DNA of 64,000 nt, taken from an uncultured Dehalococcoidia bacterium. GTDB taxonomy: Bacteria > Chloroflexota > Dehalococcoidia > Dehalococcoidales > UBA1222. Under the pieces are notes generated by a model. The model searched no databases. It worked only from the letters and a program-made list of their open reading frames with translations, and had not been told where the DNA came from. The translations under genes and the position numbers were made by a program. Numbering within the stretch: position 1 is the first letter of the stretch; every line of letters starts with the position of its first letter. Where the stretch lies: NCBI GenBank assembly GCA_903844845.1, contig CAIMVG010000009.1, positions 62,001 to 126,000 of the forward strand, written 5' to 3'. Below, piece after piece: positions 26,759-36,634 of this stretch.

Positions 26759-27523
26759 CTACGGCAACTGAGCCAATAGAATGTCTGTCAATGTCTTCAC
26801 GGCCCGGGCTGCAGGCGAGGAATCCGGCATTTCGAGAAGTGAGCGTTGCTCCAGGTCAAACCGCTGAATCTCGGAATCAAGAGGAATAAAACCGATTGGC
26901 TCGATATTCAGGTTTTTGAGCTCCTTTGTGATTTGAGAATCTATGGCGACGGGAACGCGGGTGATGATGAACGAGACCCGTTTTACATCGAGTTTAAGTT
27001 CGTCAACAAGTACCCTTATACGGGAAGCGGTGCGGATGCCTTTCACCGAGTAGTCGGAAGCGATGAGCAGCTCATCAACATTTTCTGTGGTGCGGCGGCT
27101 GAGGTGTTCCATGCCGGCCTCGTTATCCATCACCATGAATCGATAATTACTCTTGAGCTTGTCGATAAAATCTTTCAGAACGCTGTTGGGGTAGCAGTAG
27201 CAGCCGGTTCCTTCCCCGCGCCCCATGGATATCAGGTCGACTCCCGTGCTTTCCACTATCGCTTGGTTGAGGCGCACCTGGAGGAAAGCGCCTTTGTTCA
27301 TCCCTGACGGAATGCTGATTTTGTCGGAATTGAATTCTGCCAGGATCGAACCGATAGTGTCATGAAGCTTCAAGCCCAGGCTTTCATGCAGGTTGGCATT
27401 GCCGTCTGCATCCACCGCCAGGACAGGCGTAAGCCCCCGTTGGTTTAACTCGCGGATAATCAGACTGCAGGTGGTTGTTTTGCCGCTGCCGCCCTTACCG
27501 GCTATCGCGATGGAATAAGTCAT
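26759..27523 (-). CDS. cooC: CODH nickel-insertion ATPase CooC (copy 1)
   Basis: MinD/ParA-type dimeric ATPase (254 aa) that helps load nickel into CODH or ACS. The deviant P-loop GKGGSGKTT spans residues 9-17, the DADGNANL switch region follows, and Cys108-x-Cys110 in GCYCYPN is the CxC motif that binds metal at the dimer interface. It overlaps acsV by 4 bp (ATGA). It differs clearly from the second copy at 31357-32136; whether one serves AcsA and the other AcsB is unknown. Confidence 0.9.
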   Translation of the reverse strand: MTYSIAIAGKGGSGKTTTCSLIIRELNQRGLTPVLAVDADGNANLHESLGLKLHDTIGSILAEFNSDKISIPSGMNKGAFLQVRLNQAIVESTGVDLISMGRGEGTGCYCYPNSVLKDFIDKLKSNYRFMVMDNEAGMEHLSRRTTENVDELLIASDYSVKGIRTASRIRVLVDELKLDVKRVSFIITRVPVAIDSQITKELKNLNIEPIGFIPLDSEIQRFDLEQRSLLEMPDSSPAARAVKTLTDILLAQLP

Positions 27524-29433
27524 CTTGTTTCTTCCAGGCGTACCGACGGGAACAGGGTGCCATCGGTATGCGGCAGGAACATCGCTGCGGTGTAATTGGA
27601 CATGAACTCAGCGCTTTCGGAAAGCTCCAGGTTAGTCATCATGGCTGCAACCTTGCCGCTCTGTTCGAGGAGGTCGTTTGAGAATGAAATCAGGCGAGCC
27701 CCCAGTAGCGAACCGTTCCCGATGAAAATGAATTTTTCACGCGGTAAATCAGGGAGGAGGCCGATAGATATGGCGTTTTCCATATTCAACCGACTGCCAA
27801 AGGTGCCGGCGATGACCACTTGGTCAACAGATTCCATCCTGCTCCCGACACTCTTGACCAGCGTCTGGTAGCCTGCGTATAATGCGGCTTTCGCCCGGAC
27901 CAGGTTGGTCATATCTATTTCGGTAAATACGATATCTTTGCCTGTTGCGCTCTCTTTCTGCGTGGCCAGGACGTATTCGTATCCATCTTCGCCGGACCTG
28001 ATGCGGGTATCATTCTTTTCTGTCGTATATTTGCCCGCCTGCGTGATGAGCCCTTTTTTAAGCAGCACCGCGGCCAGATTGATAATGCCCGAACCGCAGA
28101 TGCCCGACGGTTTTCCGCCTCCGATAACACCGATAACGGGCTCTCCATCCTCATCCAGTTCGAAATCTTCGATCGCGCCGGTAACAGCCAGCATGCCGCA
28201 TTTGATGCCGCCGCCCTCGAAGGTCGGCCCCGCGGAAGCCGCGGAGGTTACCATCCAATCGCGGTTACCCACTACTATTTCGCCGTTGGTGCCGATGTCG
28301 ATATATAGAGTCACCTTCGTACGCTGGTAGACTCCGCTGCCCAGTATCCCTGCAACGATATCTCCGCCGACATAACTGGAGACTGAAGGGACAATGGACA
28401 CATAAGAGTGTGCCGCCGCACCTATCCCCAATTCACTCGCTTTGACCAGCGGCGGATTGGCCACGGCAGGAACGTACGGCGAGAGCCTGAGGTATTGCGG
28501 GTCGAGGCCCAGCAGGAGGTGGACCATGACGGTGTTGGCGGCTATGACCACGTGGTTAAGTTCTTTGACGTTTATCTTCGAGCTGTTAACCATCCTAGAA
28601 GTGAGTTTATTGATGGTTTCCACGACCGCTTTTTGCAGGTTTTCCAGGCCTCCCGGTTTGCGGCATTGAGTGATGCGGGAAATGACATCGGCGCCGTAGC
28701 TGATCTGGCCGTTATAGTCTATGGATTGTTCAATCACCCGGCCCCGGTTGAGGTCCAAAATTTGCCCTCTGACGGCTGTTGTGCCGATGTCGAAGGCGAG
28801 AGAATAATTGGTTTTCCGGGTGTCCCCCTGCTCGACATTGATAAGCTTGCGTTGCCCGTTGTTCTCCAGGAAAGTCGCTGTCACTTTCCAATCAGCCTTG
28901 CGCAGAATTTCTCCCAGGGTCTTTAATATGCTGAATTCGACGTCTACCCGGAGGTAGCCGCATTTCTTGTCGATGCAGCGCAACAATCGAGTGAGGTCAG
29001 AGACGTTGTCCCCCGCCCCGGGTTGAGTTAATTCAAGGTAACGTTTTTCAAGGGGCGGCGCAAAAGTCCAACCGGTCGCCAGCGTTTGACCGGCTGCGGC
29101 AGAGGACATTTTTTCCCGGTCCAGGACGGACGTTTCGAGGCGCGAACTGGCAGGGACCTCTACCACCAGATCGGATAACACCGTGCACCGGCAGGATTGG
29201 CGTATGCCGTTATTGGATTCAATTTCGGCGACCTTATCGCTTTTAAGAAAGTCTACACGCCCCTGTTTCACCAGCACTTTACATGTGCCGCATGTCCCGG
29301 CTCCCCCGCAACTGGCGTTGATGTGCACTCCTGCGGTGATGGCTGCCTGCATCAGGTTGGTCCCTTCAGTCACCACGATTTCAGTGTTGCCGGGTTCGAA
29401 ACGGACTGTATATTTTGTTTTGCATTCAGCCAT
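27520..29433 (-). CDS. acsV: Reductive activator of corrinoid protein (AcsV/RACo)
   Basis: A 637-aa protein that uses ATP and electrons to rescue CoFeSP after cobalt slips to the inactive Co(II) state. Residues 1-95 are a plant-type [2Fe-2S] ferredoxin domain with Cys42, Cys48, Cys51 and Cys81. A linker follows, and residues about 205-637 form an ASKHA ATPase core (YSLAFDIGTTAVRG and YIDIGTNGEIVVG phosphate loops; GGGIKCGM). Both domains are complete. It overlaps cooC1 by 4 bp and lies 109 bp after fhs. Confidence 0.93.
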   Translation of the reverse strand: MAECKTKYTVRFEPGNTEIVVTEGTNLMQAAITAGVHINASCGGAGTCGTCKVLVKQGRVDFLKSDKVAEIESNNGIRQSCRCTVLSDLVVEVPASSRLETSVLDREKMSSAAAGQTLATGWTFAPPLEKRYLELTQPGAGDNVSDLTRLLRCIDKKCGYLRVDVEFSILKTLGEILRKADWKVTATFLENNGQRKLINVEQGDTRKTNYSLAFDIGTTAVRGQILDLNRGRVIEQSIDYNGQISYGADVISRITQCRKPGGLENLQKAVVETINKLTSRMVNSSKINVKELNHVVIAANTVMVHLLLGLDPQYLRLSPYVPAVANPPLVKASELGIGAAAHSYVSIVPSVSSYVGGDIVAGILGSGVYQRTKVTLYIDIGTNGEIVVGNRDWMVTSAASAGPTFEGGGIKCGMLAVTGAIEDFELDEDGEPVIGVIGGGKPSGICGSGIINLAAVLLKKGLITQAGKYTTEKNDTRIRSGEDGYEYVLATQKESATGKDIVFTEIDMTNLVRAKAALYAGYQTLVKSVGSRMESVDQVVIAGTFGSRLNMENAISIGLLPDLPREKFIFIGNGSLLGARLISFSNDLLEQSGKVAAMMTNLELSESAEFMSNYTAAMFLPHTDGTLFPSVRLEETR

Positions 29434-29542
29434 ATGTTTCTCGCTTGATGTTGCAGGGGAATCTTCCCCCCTATTATATTACGCATGCCCCGGGAATGTT
29501 CTTTTTCCGGGCGAATCCACCGGTTCCAGCTTTCCGGGCTCT

Positions 29543-31324
29543 TTAAAACAGTCCTTTAACTTTTCCCGTATCCGTGTCGACATCCACGCGCCTGAAAGCG
29601 GGGTCGGAAGAAGTCCCGGGCATGAGCTTGATATCGCCTGCTACGGGAACGATGAAACCGGCTCCCGCGTAAGTGAGGATGTCGCGTATGGGCAGCGTCC
29701 AGCCTTTCGGGCGGTTCTTCAAGACCGGGTCGTGCGACAGGCTGAGATGGGTTTTAACCATGCAGGTACACATGTCGTTGACGTTGGGTTCCTTCTCCAG
29801 TTTCTCGGCTTTCGCTAGAGCTTCAGGAGTATAAGTTACACCGTCGGCGCCATAAACCTCTTTGGCGATGGTCTCTATCCTCTGTCTTAAAGGCATCGTG
29901 TCGGGATAAAGGAATTTGAAGTCTACTTTTTCTTTACAGGCATCAATGACGGCATCTGCCAGGTCAGCAGCTCCTGCCCCGCCTTTCAACCAGTGCTGCG
30001 AGATGGCTACCCTGGCCCCCGCGCCCTCGGCGGCACGGCGGATGACTTCGGTTTCGTCCTTGCCATCGGTGTAAAAGCTGTTGATGCAAACCACCGGTTT
30101 GATGCCGCTCTTTTTAACCGTTTCTATGTGCGCTATCAAATTTGCTACGCCCTTTTCCACAAGGGCCGGATTGGGTTTGGTATATGCCTCGTCAAGGGGT
30201 TTACCCGGCACCACCCGCGGGCCTCCCCCGTGCATTTTCAAGGCCCTGACAGTGGCGACTACCACGGCGCAATTGGGGACCAGTCCGGAAAGCCTGCTCT
30301 TGATGTCCCAGAACTTTTCGAAGCCGATATCCGCACCGAAGCCGCTCTCGGTAACATGGTAGTCTGAAAGTTTGAGGGCTACCTGGTCGGCCACGATAGA
30401 AGATTGCCCCACTGCGATGTTAGCGAAAGGCCCCGCATGGACCATCACCGGCTGTCCTTCCAGCGTTTGCATGATGTTCGGGTTAGCGGCCCTCACCATC
30501 CATGCCGTCATCGCGCCGTCCACTTCCAGGTCGCGAGTAGTAACGGGGTTACCCTGTTTGTCGTAAGCCACGACTATCCTGCCCATGCGTTCCCGCATGT
30601 CTTTAAGATCTTTAAACACCGCGAGGATGGCCATGACTTCGGAACTGACCGAGATGGCGAAGCCGCTTCGCATCATGAACCCGTCCATCTCGCCGCCAAG
30701 CCCGATCACCATGTCGCGCAGAGCCTGGGCGCAGAAATCTATCGCCCATTTCATCTGTATGTTACGCGGGTCGATGTCGAGTCTCCTCAATTTACGTTTA
30801 GCCAGGAACTCGTCTGTGTTGATGAACTCATGCTGTATCCTGGCGGTTAAAGCCACCATGGCGAGGTTGTGAGCGTTGGTGACGTTATCGATGTCACCGG
30901 TAAGCCCGAGGGAGAAGGGAGTTAACGGGATGCATTGCGAGAGGCCGCCCCCGGCGGCGCTGCCCTTGATGTTGAAGGTTGGGCCGCCCGAAGGCTGCCG
31001 GATGGCCCCGGAAACATTCTTGCCCAGTTTCCCTAAACCCTGTACCAGACCCATTGTGGTCGTGCTTTTCCCCTCTCCGAGCGGAGTCGGGGTGATAGCT
31101 GTGACATCTATGTATTTGCCGTTGGGTTTTTTCTCAAGGCGTTTCAGTACAGCCGCGAAGTCAATCTTGCCAATGTAATGGCCGTAGGGCAGCAGTTCTT
31201 CTTTCAGTATCCCCCATTTTTCGGACAATTCGGTCACAGGCGTCATGTGTTTTTCAACTTCTTCCGCAACCTGCCAGTCTGCCAGCTTTGTCGGGTCGAG
31301 AGAACTGATGTCGAATTTGGCCAT
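29543..31324 (-). CDS. fhs: Formate-tetrahydrofolate ligase (formyl-THF synthetase)
   Basis: Cytoplasmic ATP-dependent enzyme that condenses formate with THF, entry of the methyl branch. 593 aa, full length (bacterial forms about 560). The P-loop-like [14 protein letters not shown] lies near residue 84; the signature [19 protein letters not shown] follows near 110; a NAVAPRGL-type substrate region is represented by [14 protein letters not shown]. The N-terminus carries a short extra helix ([11 protein letters not shown]). It lies 32 bp after cooC2 in the operon. A formate dehydrogenase is not seen in the window, so the formate source is elsewhere or external. Confidence 0.96.
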   Translation of the reverse strand: MAKFDISSLDPTKLADWQVAEEVEKHMTPVTELSEKWGILKEELLPYGHYIGKIDFAAVLKRLEKKPNGKYIDVTAITPTPLGEGKSTTTMGLVQGLGKLGKNVSGAIRQPSGGPTFNIKGSAAGGGLSQCIPLTPFSLGLTGDIDNVTNAHNLAMVALTARIQHEFINTDEFLAKRKLRRLDIDPRNIQMKWAIDFCAQALRDMVIGLGGEMDGFMMRSGFAISVSSEVMAILAVFKDLKDMRERMGRIVVAYDKQGNPVTTRDLEVDGAMTAWMVRAANPNIMQTLEGQPVMVHAGPFANIAVGQSSIVADQVALKLSDYHVTESGFGADIGFEKFWDIKSRLSGLVPNCAVVVATVRALKMHGGGPRVVPGKPLDEAYTKPNPALVEKGVANLIAHIETVKKSGIKPVVCINSFYTDGKDETEVIRRAAEGAGARVAISQHWLKGGAGAADLADAVIDACKEKVDFKFLYPDTMPLRQRIETIAKEVYGADGVTYTPEALAKAEKLEKEPNVNDMCTCMVKTHLSLSHDPVLKNRPKGWTLPIRDILTYAGAGFIVPVAGDIKLMPGTSSDPAFRRVDVDTDTGKVKGLF

Positions 31325-31356
31325 TTGCCTTTACTCCTTCTCGATTCTTTACCGGG

Positions 31357-32136
31357 TTAAACCTTGAGGGGGACGGACAGCATCAATTTGTTGAAAATTT
31401 CTTTGACTGCCTTGGCTATTCCCGGGCTAGCATCCAGGCGCGGGGTATTTTTCAGTTCCGCACTGGTAATCGCCGGATCATAAGGGATGAAACCCAGCAA
31501 CTCGATGTTAGGGATGGAAGATGTGATGAAATCTTTTTCGGCCTGGTTATGTACTTTATTGCCCACCATCACTATCGAAAGGAGCCCGAGGTCGCGAGCC
31601 AGGATTGAGATGCGCTGTGCGGTTTCAATGCTGGCCCGCCCGGGTTCCACTACGACGACCAGTTTGTCTACCGACTTGGCTGTACCGCGCCCGAGATGTT
31701 CGATGCCAGCAGCCATATCCATGACCAGCATTTCGTTGCGTGCAAGAAGAAGATGGGCCATGAGGGCGGCCAGAACGGTATTCTCGGGGCAGTAACATCC
31801 GGCGCCGCCGGCTTTAGGCTTTCCCATGACAAGAAGGCGGATGCCGCCATGTTCAACGGAATATTTTTCGGGGATGTCATCTACGCGGGGGTTGATTTTG
31901 AAATAAGGGGAATTTACGCCGGGCCCGGTGCCCGTCCGCTCCCGGATAAGCTCTTTCGCTTCGGAAATGGGAACGATTTTGTCTGCGTCGGGAAAACCCA
32001 GCGTCAGGGCAAGGTTTGCGTCAGGGTCAGCATCTACGGCGATCACAGAGTAACCTGCAACCGACATCTCTTGTGCCAGCATCGCCGCCACCAGCGTCTT
32101 GCCGACACCGCCTTTGCCGCTGACCGCCAGCTTCAT
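31357..32136 (-). CDS. cooC: CODH nickel-insertion ATPase CooC (copy 2)
   Basis: A second CooC-type ATPase (259 aa) and first gene of the Wood-Ljungdahl operon. The P-loop GKGGVGKT lies at residues 7-14, DADPDANLAL follows, and Cys114-x-Cys116 in GCYCPEN is the CxC metal site. VMDMAAGIEHLGRG is the Walker B region. It is closer to canonical CooC than copy 1, whose P-loop is GKGGSGKTT. The start is ATG at 32136, about 100 nt after a strong promoter. Confidence 0.92.
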   Translation of the reverse strand: MKLAVSGKGGVGKTLVAAMLAQEMSVAGYSVIAVDADPDANLALTLGFPDADKIVPISEAKELIRERTGTGPGVNSPYFKINPRVDDIPEKYSVEHGGIRLLVMGKPKAGGAGCYCPENTVLAALMAHLLLARNEMLVMDMAAGIEHLGRGTAKSVDKLVVVVEPGRASIETAQRISILARDLGLLSIVMVGNKVHNQAEKDFITSSIPNIELLGFIPYDPAITSAELKNTPRLDASPGIAKAVKEIFNKLMLSVPLKV

Positions 32137-32201
32137 GCTCCCCTCGCCCGCGGGAGAAAATAGTTCACCCGCTGATTGAAAATCTCTGTTTGGGAAACTG
32201 G

Positions 32202-32236
32202 CTAACTCGCATGTGGTTTTATATAGAACGAGCTAG
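32202..32236 (-). promoter_or_regulatory. Inverted repeat just after the Wood-Ljungdahl promoter
   Basis: On the minus strand CTAGCTCG...CGAGTTAG forms an 8-bp stem (one G-U in RNA) around 19 nt, starting about 6 nt downstream of the -10 box. It could be an operator or a 5' leader hairpin. Confidence 0.45.
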
Positions 32237-32242
32237 ATGGAT

Positions 32243-32272
32243 AGTATACGGGATTTAAAAGAAGCGAGTCAA
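32243..32272 (-). promoter_or_regulatory. Promoter of the Wood-Ljungdahl operon
   Basis: Minus strand TTGACT (32272-32267), 18-nt spacer, TATACT (32248-32243). No other equally good promoter is seen upstream of the operon's genes, and most intergenic gaps are short, so it may drive all eleven genes. Confidence 0.65.
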
Positions 32273-32369
32273 CTAATGCGCCCATGGAGGCTATTCGCTG
32301 CAAGGCATTTTCTGATTTCGGGAATAAACGATCACAACGCTTCCGAGTTTTATTCCGTGCATCCTTCAT

Positions 32370-32398
32370 TTGAAGCCACCTTCAATCTCGGCTATAAT
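32370..32398 (+). promoter_or_regulatory. aspS promoter
   Basis: TTGAAG (32370-32375), 17-nt spacer, perfect TATAAT (32393-32398), 32 nt before the aspS start. Diverges from the Wood-Ljungdahl promoter about 100 bp away. Confidence 0.65.
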
Positions 32399-32430
32399 TA
32401 ACATTTAGTGTATTTCTTCGAGGTGAGCAT

Positions 32431-34224
32431 TTGCTTAGAACCCATGATTCCCCCGAATTAAACGCATGCCTTGTTGACCGAAAAGTTACTGTTGCCGGAT
32501 GGGTGGACAGGCGGCGCGACCACGGCGGTCTTATTTTCATAGACGTCCGCGATCGCGCAGGATTGGTGCAGGTCGTATTTAATCCAGAAATAAATCCGGA
32601 TTGCCATAAACTTGCTGGCGATTTGCGGTGCGAGTTCGTCGTACAGGTATCCGGAACGGTATCACTTCGCCCCCAGGGGACGCAGAACGCCAAACTTGCC
32701 ACGGGCGAAATCGAGATAATTGCCGATAGCCTTAAAATCCTGAACACGTCGGAAACGCCTCCCTTCTATATCAACGAAGACTCCGAAGTCGATGAGAACC
32801 TTCGTCTCAAATACCGCTACCTGGACATGCGCCGCCCTCGAGTGCGGGACATAATCATGCTGCGTCACCAGGTGGTGCGTTTCATACGTAATTATTTCGA
32901 CGAACTAAGCTTTGTGGAAGTCGAAACCCCGATATTGGGCAAGAGCACCCCCGAAGGCGCCCGCGACTACCTCGTTCCGTCGCGTGTACACTCCGGAAAA
33001 TTCTACGCGTTGCCCCAGTCTCCCCAGCAGATGAAACAGTTGCTCATGGTTGGGGGACTCGAAAAATATTACCAGATCGCGAAGTGTTTCCGAGATGAAG
33101 ATACACGGGCAGACCGCCAGCCTGAATTCACACAACTCGATGTTGAGATGAGTTTCGTTACCGAAGAAGACGTCATGTCCATCACGGAAGAGATGTTCAT
33201 CCGCATGATGCGGCAGATGCACCCAGGGAAGCGCTTCCCCTCTCCGTTCCCCCGTATCACGTACAGCGAGGCGATGGAACGTTACGGATCGGATAAACCC
33301 GACCTGCGTTTCGATATGCATCTCGGAGATGTTTCACATATCGTTGCCCACACTGAGTTCGGTGTTTTTAAAAACACCGTGGAAAGCGGCGGAAAAGTTA
33401 AAGCTATCGCCCTTCCCGGCTGCGCTGCGTATTCCCGGCAAGAACTGGCAAAACTAACCGAATTAGCGCAAGGTTACGGCGCCAAAGGACTGCTCAGCAT
33501 GTCCCTTACGAGGGAATGCTCTTGCCTCGACGGCCTGACAATGGAAATGGTCAAGTCGGTTGCTGCGAAGTACCTTAACCTTGAACAGGTCAAGCAGATC
33601 GCCATTAAAACGGGGGCGTTGCCAGGCGATCTGATCGTTTTCGTGGCCGATAAAGAACCTGTCGTAGCCAACGCCCTCGGGAAATTGCGCCAGGAAATGG
33701 GCCTGCGTTTGAAACTGGCCGACTCCGACCTGTTCGCTTTTGTGTGGGTCACGGATTTCCCTTTGCTGGAATGGGATAAAGACCTCGATAGGTGGCATGC
33801 CATGCACCACCCCTTTACTTCTCCCCTCGAGAACGAAATACCTTTGCTCGATATCGAACCTGCAAGGGCAGGTTCGCGCGCATATGACATCGTTCTCAAT
33901 GGTTATGAAGTCGGCGGCGGCAGTATCCGTATCCACCAGGCATGGCTACAACGCAAGATATTCCAGGTTATGAAATATACCGAAGCGGAAATCGACGAAC
34001 GGTTCGGTCACCTCTTAGAAGCTTTTTCATTCGGCGCGCCTCCCCACGGAGGTATCGCCCTGGGCATCGACCGGCTGGTCATGCTCCTCTCCGGTGCAAG
34101 CAACATCCGGGAGGTGATCCCTTTCCCCAAGAACCAGAATGCGGTAGACATGCTGTTCAATGCCCCTGCTCCAGCGACACGGGAACAGTTGAATGAATTG
34201 CATATCCAGCTGCGTGATGAATAA
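32431..34224 (+). CDS. aspS: Aspartyl-tRNA synthetase
   Basis: Class II synthetase of the bacterial type (597 aa, with the GAD insertion domain). An N-terminal OB-fold binds the anticodon (VTVAGWVDRRRDHGG). Motif 2 is visible as FRDEDTRADRQPEFTQLD and motif 3 as GIALGIDRLVMLL near the C-terminus. The TTG start at 32431 follows GAGGTGAG. Whether it also charges tRNA-Asn cannot be told here. tig follows after 18 bp. Confidence 0.95.
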   Translation: MLRTHDSPELNACLVDRKVTVAGWVDRRRDHGGLIFIDVRDRAGLVQVVFNPEINPDCHKLAGDLRCEFVVQVSGTVSLRPQGTQNAKLATGEIEIIADSLKILNTSETPPFYINEDSEVDENLRLKYRYLDMRRPRVRDIIMLRHQVVRFIRNYFDELSFVEVETPILGKSTPEGARDYLVPSRVHSGKFYALPQSPQQMKQLLMVGGLEKYYQIAKCFRDEDTRADRQPEFTQLDVEMSFVTEEDVMSITEEMFIRMMRQMHPGKRFPSPFPRITYSEAMERYGSDKPDLRFDMHLGDVSHIVAHTEFGVFKNTVESGGKVKAIALPGCAAYSRQELAKLTELAQGYGAKGLLSMSLTRECSCLDGLTMEMVKSVAAKYLNLEQVKQIAIKTGALPGDLIVFVADKEPVVANALGKLRQEMGLRLKLADSDLFAFVWVTDFPLLEWDKDLDRWHAMHHPFTSPLENEIPLLDIEPARAGSRAYDIVLNGYEVGGGSIRIHQAWLQRKIFQVMKYTEAEIDERFGHLLEAFSFGAPPHGGIALGIDRLVMLLSGASNIREVIPFPKNQNAVDMLFNAPAPATREQLNELHIQLRDE

Positions 34225-34242
34225 TAATCAGGAGTAAGAACC

Positions 34243-35526
34243 ATGAAAGTACTGGAGCAAAAGAACGAGAATAACCAGGAGGTATTCAAGGTCGAGCTGG
34301 AAAAAGCCGAAACCGAAACGGCCCTTGAAGCTGCCTACGGGCACCTGGTGAAAGAAGTCAAGATCGACGGTTTCCGCACAGGAAAAGCGCCACGTGAAGT
34401 GCTGGAACGGCACGTCGGCAAGGATGCGATTTTCGATCAGGCGATGAAAGATTCTTTGCCTGACCTCATCGACAACATGCTGATTGAGAATAAGATCCGT
34501 GCTTATGCCACCCCCCAGGTGCGCGTTACAAGCAAGGACCCGGTAATCTTTGAAGCCACGGTGCCGCTACCCCCCGAAATCACCCTTGGTGATTATAATG
34601 CTATCAAGATGAAGCCAAATCCTATCGATATCCAGGATAAAGCTGTTGACGAAATCCTGGAAAATGCACAGCACCAGATATCCGAGTGGGAGCCTACCGG
34701 AGTTCCTGCTGAAATGAAAGATATGGTTGTCATGGATATCGAAAGTGATATCGAAGGCGCTCCGTATGTAGTGGAGAAGGACGCTAATTTCCAGCTAATG
34801 CCCGGTTGGAGGTTCCCTGTTCCCGGTTTTGCCGAAGCGCTAGTGGGAATCAAAAACGAAGAAGAGCGGGATTTTACCCTTAAAATGCCCGAAACCTTTC
34901 CCGATGCGGCTAAGGCTGGCAAAGATGTTCATTTCAAGATCAAGATCCTCGATATTCGCCGTGAAAAACTTCCGGAGCTTAATGACGAATTCGCCAATAA
35001 AGTTTCACCCGGATCCGGAGGGATTGAAAAACTGCGAGACGCCGTGAAAGGTGATCTTCAGTTGCGCGCCCAGGAAACGGAAAACAAGGCGTTTGAGGAC
35101 CGTGTCATCGACTCTCTCGTCGAGCAAAGCCAGATCAAGTATCCTCCGCTGCTGGTGGACAGTGAAGTTGACCGGTTGATACAGGAATATGTCGATCGGC
35201 TGCGGAACACTTCCAAGGACGAAGAAGAATTCAAGTCTGTACTGAAGATGAGTTCCGAAGAAAAACTACGCGAGTCTTTCAGACCCCAGGCTGAGCAGCG
35301 AGTGAAGCGGAACCTCGTTATCTCAAAACTCATCGAAGCGGAAAACGTAAACGCCGACGATTCAGAGGTGGACCTCCAGATCGCCGCCATTACCGCCGAC
35401 GCCGGCACTAAACTCCCCGAGCAGATGACATATCTGAATAAGCCGGAGAATCGTGATACTTTACGATGGTGGGTGAGAACTAACAAAGCCCGGAAGCTGC
35501 TTGTGCAGAAAGCGCAGTCGGAATAG
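34243..35526 (+). CDS. tig: Trigger factor
   Basis: Ribosome-bound chaperone and peptidyl-prolyl isomerase (427 aa). The ribosome-docking signature GFRTGKAPREVLE lies near residue 45; the FKBP-like domain lies about 150-240 (MVVMDIES, VGIKNEEERDFTLKMPETFP); a long helical C-terminal domain follows. The ATG at 34243 follows AGGAG. Operon with aspS and clpP, the usual partner. Confidence 0.94.
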   Translation: MKVLEQKNENNQEVFKVELEKAETETALEAAYGHLVKEVKIDGFRTGKAPREVLERHVGKDAIFDQAMKDSLPDLIDNMLIENKIRAYATPQVRVTSKDPVIFEATVPLPPEITLGDYNAIKMKPNPIDIQDKAVDEILENAQHQISEWEPTGVPAEMKDMVVMDIESDIEGAPYVVEKDANFQLMPGWRFPVPGFAEALVGIKNEEERDFTLKMPETFPDAAKAGKDVHFKIKILDIRREKLPELNDEFANKVSPGSGGIEKLRDAVKGDLQLRAQETENKAFEDRVIDSLVEQSQIKYPPLLVDSEVDRLIQEYVDRLRNTSKDEEEFKSVLKMSSEEKLRESFRPQAEQRVKRNLVISKLIEAENVNADDSEVDLQIAAITADAGTKLPEQMTYLNKPENRDTLRWWVRTNKARKLLVQKAQSE

Positions 35527-35556
35527 AATAAAATATTACCACCAGGAGGTTTTATT

Positions 35557-36174
35557 ATGGATTTCCAGAATGTAGTTCCAATGGTTATCGAAAGCGGGGC
35601 GAGGGGCGAACGTGCTTACGATATTTATTCGCTGCTGTTAAAAGAGCGCATAATTATCCTGGGCACACCCATCAATGACCAGGTAGCCAACAGCATAGTG
35701 GCCCAGCTACTGTTCCTCGACCGTGAAGATCCCGATAAAGATATCAATCTCTACATCAATTCTCCGGGCGGCGTGATCAATGCCGGCCTCGCTATCTATG
35801 ATACGATGCAGCTCATCCGGCCCCAGGTATCCACGATTTGCATGGGCTTGGCAGCCAGCATGGCAACGATACTTTTATGCTCCGGGGCCAAGGGAAAGCG
35901 TTTCGCGTTGCCTAATTCCACTATCCATATGCATCAAGCAATAGGCGGGGCTCAGGGACAAGCCACCGATATAGAGATAGCGGCCAGGGAAATTTTACGC
36001 GTTCAGGAAATCATCCGCAGTATCCTGGCCAAGAATACCGGCCAGACGATGGAAAAGATCATACACGACACCGACAGGGACTATTATCTGAATCCTGTTT
36101 CAGCGATGGAGTATGGCTTGATTGATGAAATCCTGTCGAAACCTGAACCCAAGGAGACCAAGGGGAAGAAGTAG
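35557..36174 (+). CDS. clpP: ATP-dependent Clp protease proteolytic subunit
   Basis: Serine protease subunit (205 aa) of Clp complexes. Ser101 in the GLAASMAT loop, His126 in IHMHQAIGG, and an Asp in the HDTDRDYYL segment make the catalytic triad. LYINSPGG forms the oxyanion region. A strong CCAGGAGG lies before the ATG. clpX does not follow; the next gene downstream is a kinase remnant on the opposite strand. Confidence 0.96.
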   Translation: MDFQNVVPMVIESGARGERAYDIYSLLLKERIIILGTPINDQVANSIVAQLLFLDREDPDKDINLYINSPGGVINAGLAIYDTMQLIRPQVSTICMGLAASMATILLCSGAKGKRFALPNSTIHMHQAIGGAQGQATDIEIAAREILRVQEIIRSILAKNTGQTMEKIIHDTDRDYYLNPVSAMEYGLIDEILSKPEPKETKGKK

Positions 36175-36208
36175 GACCTCCTAGGTTCAGTAACGTTCTT
36201 TTTAGAAT

Positions 36209-36487
36209 TCAAGCATCGTGCGCCGGTTGGGGAGCCCCCCTGGCGCCGATGCATTTCAGGCTTAAGCGCGCTTCGCAGTTGCCCAGCCTGACGTAAGCGT
36301 CAGGCTCATTCTCGTCCAGCATCCCCGTAAGAAAACTGGCTGGAAAAGCATCTCCTGCACCGGTAGAGTCCAGTACCAGAGATGAATGTCTTCTTCCCCT
36401 TAGGAAATAGCGGATAACGATAGTATCGTAAATACCAACAAGCGAATATTCCGTCTGGATATGGGGTAAGAACTGTTTAGAATCCAA
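36209..36487 (-). pseudogene. Remnant of a PfkB-family carbohydrate kinase
   Basis: The frame keeps DSTGAGDAFPASFLTGML, the PfkB C-terminal signature with catalytic Asp, and a family-like tail ending in IGARGAPQP. The first two thirds of such a kinase (about 300 aa) are missing; the sequence just before the motif is not kinase-like and an in-frame TAG lies upstream. A short real gene is unlikely. Confidence 0.7.
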
Positions 36488-36634
36488 TACTACAAAGCGA
36501 TACTACCATCTGAGGTGATATAAGAGTAAGAATAGCACGTGGATTTATACTAGCGACAGGTTAGTCGGGCGGTCTGCCAATTGCGCTCACATGGTATAAT
36601 CAAATTTGCTCAAGGTTATTGGCGTGATTATCCC

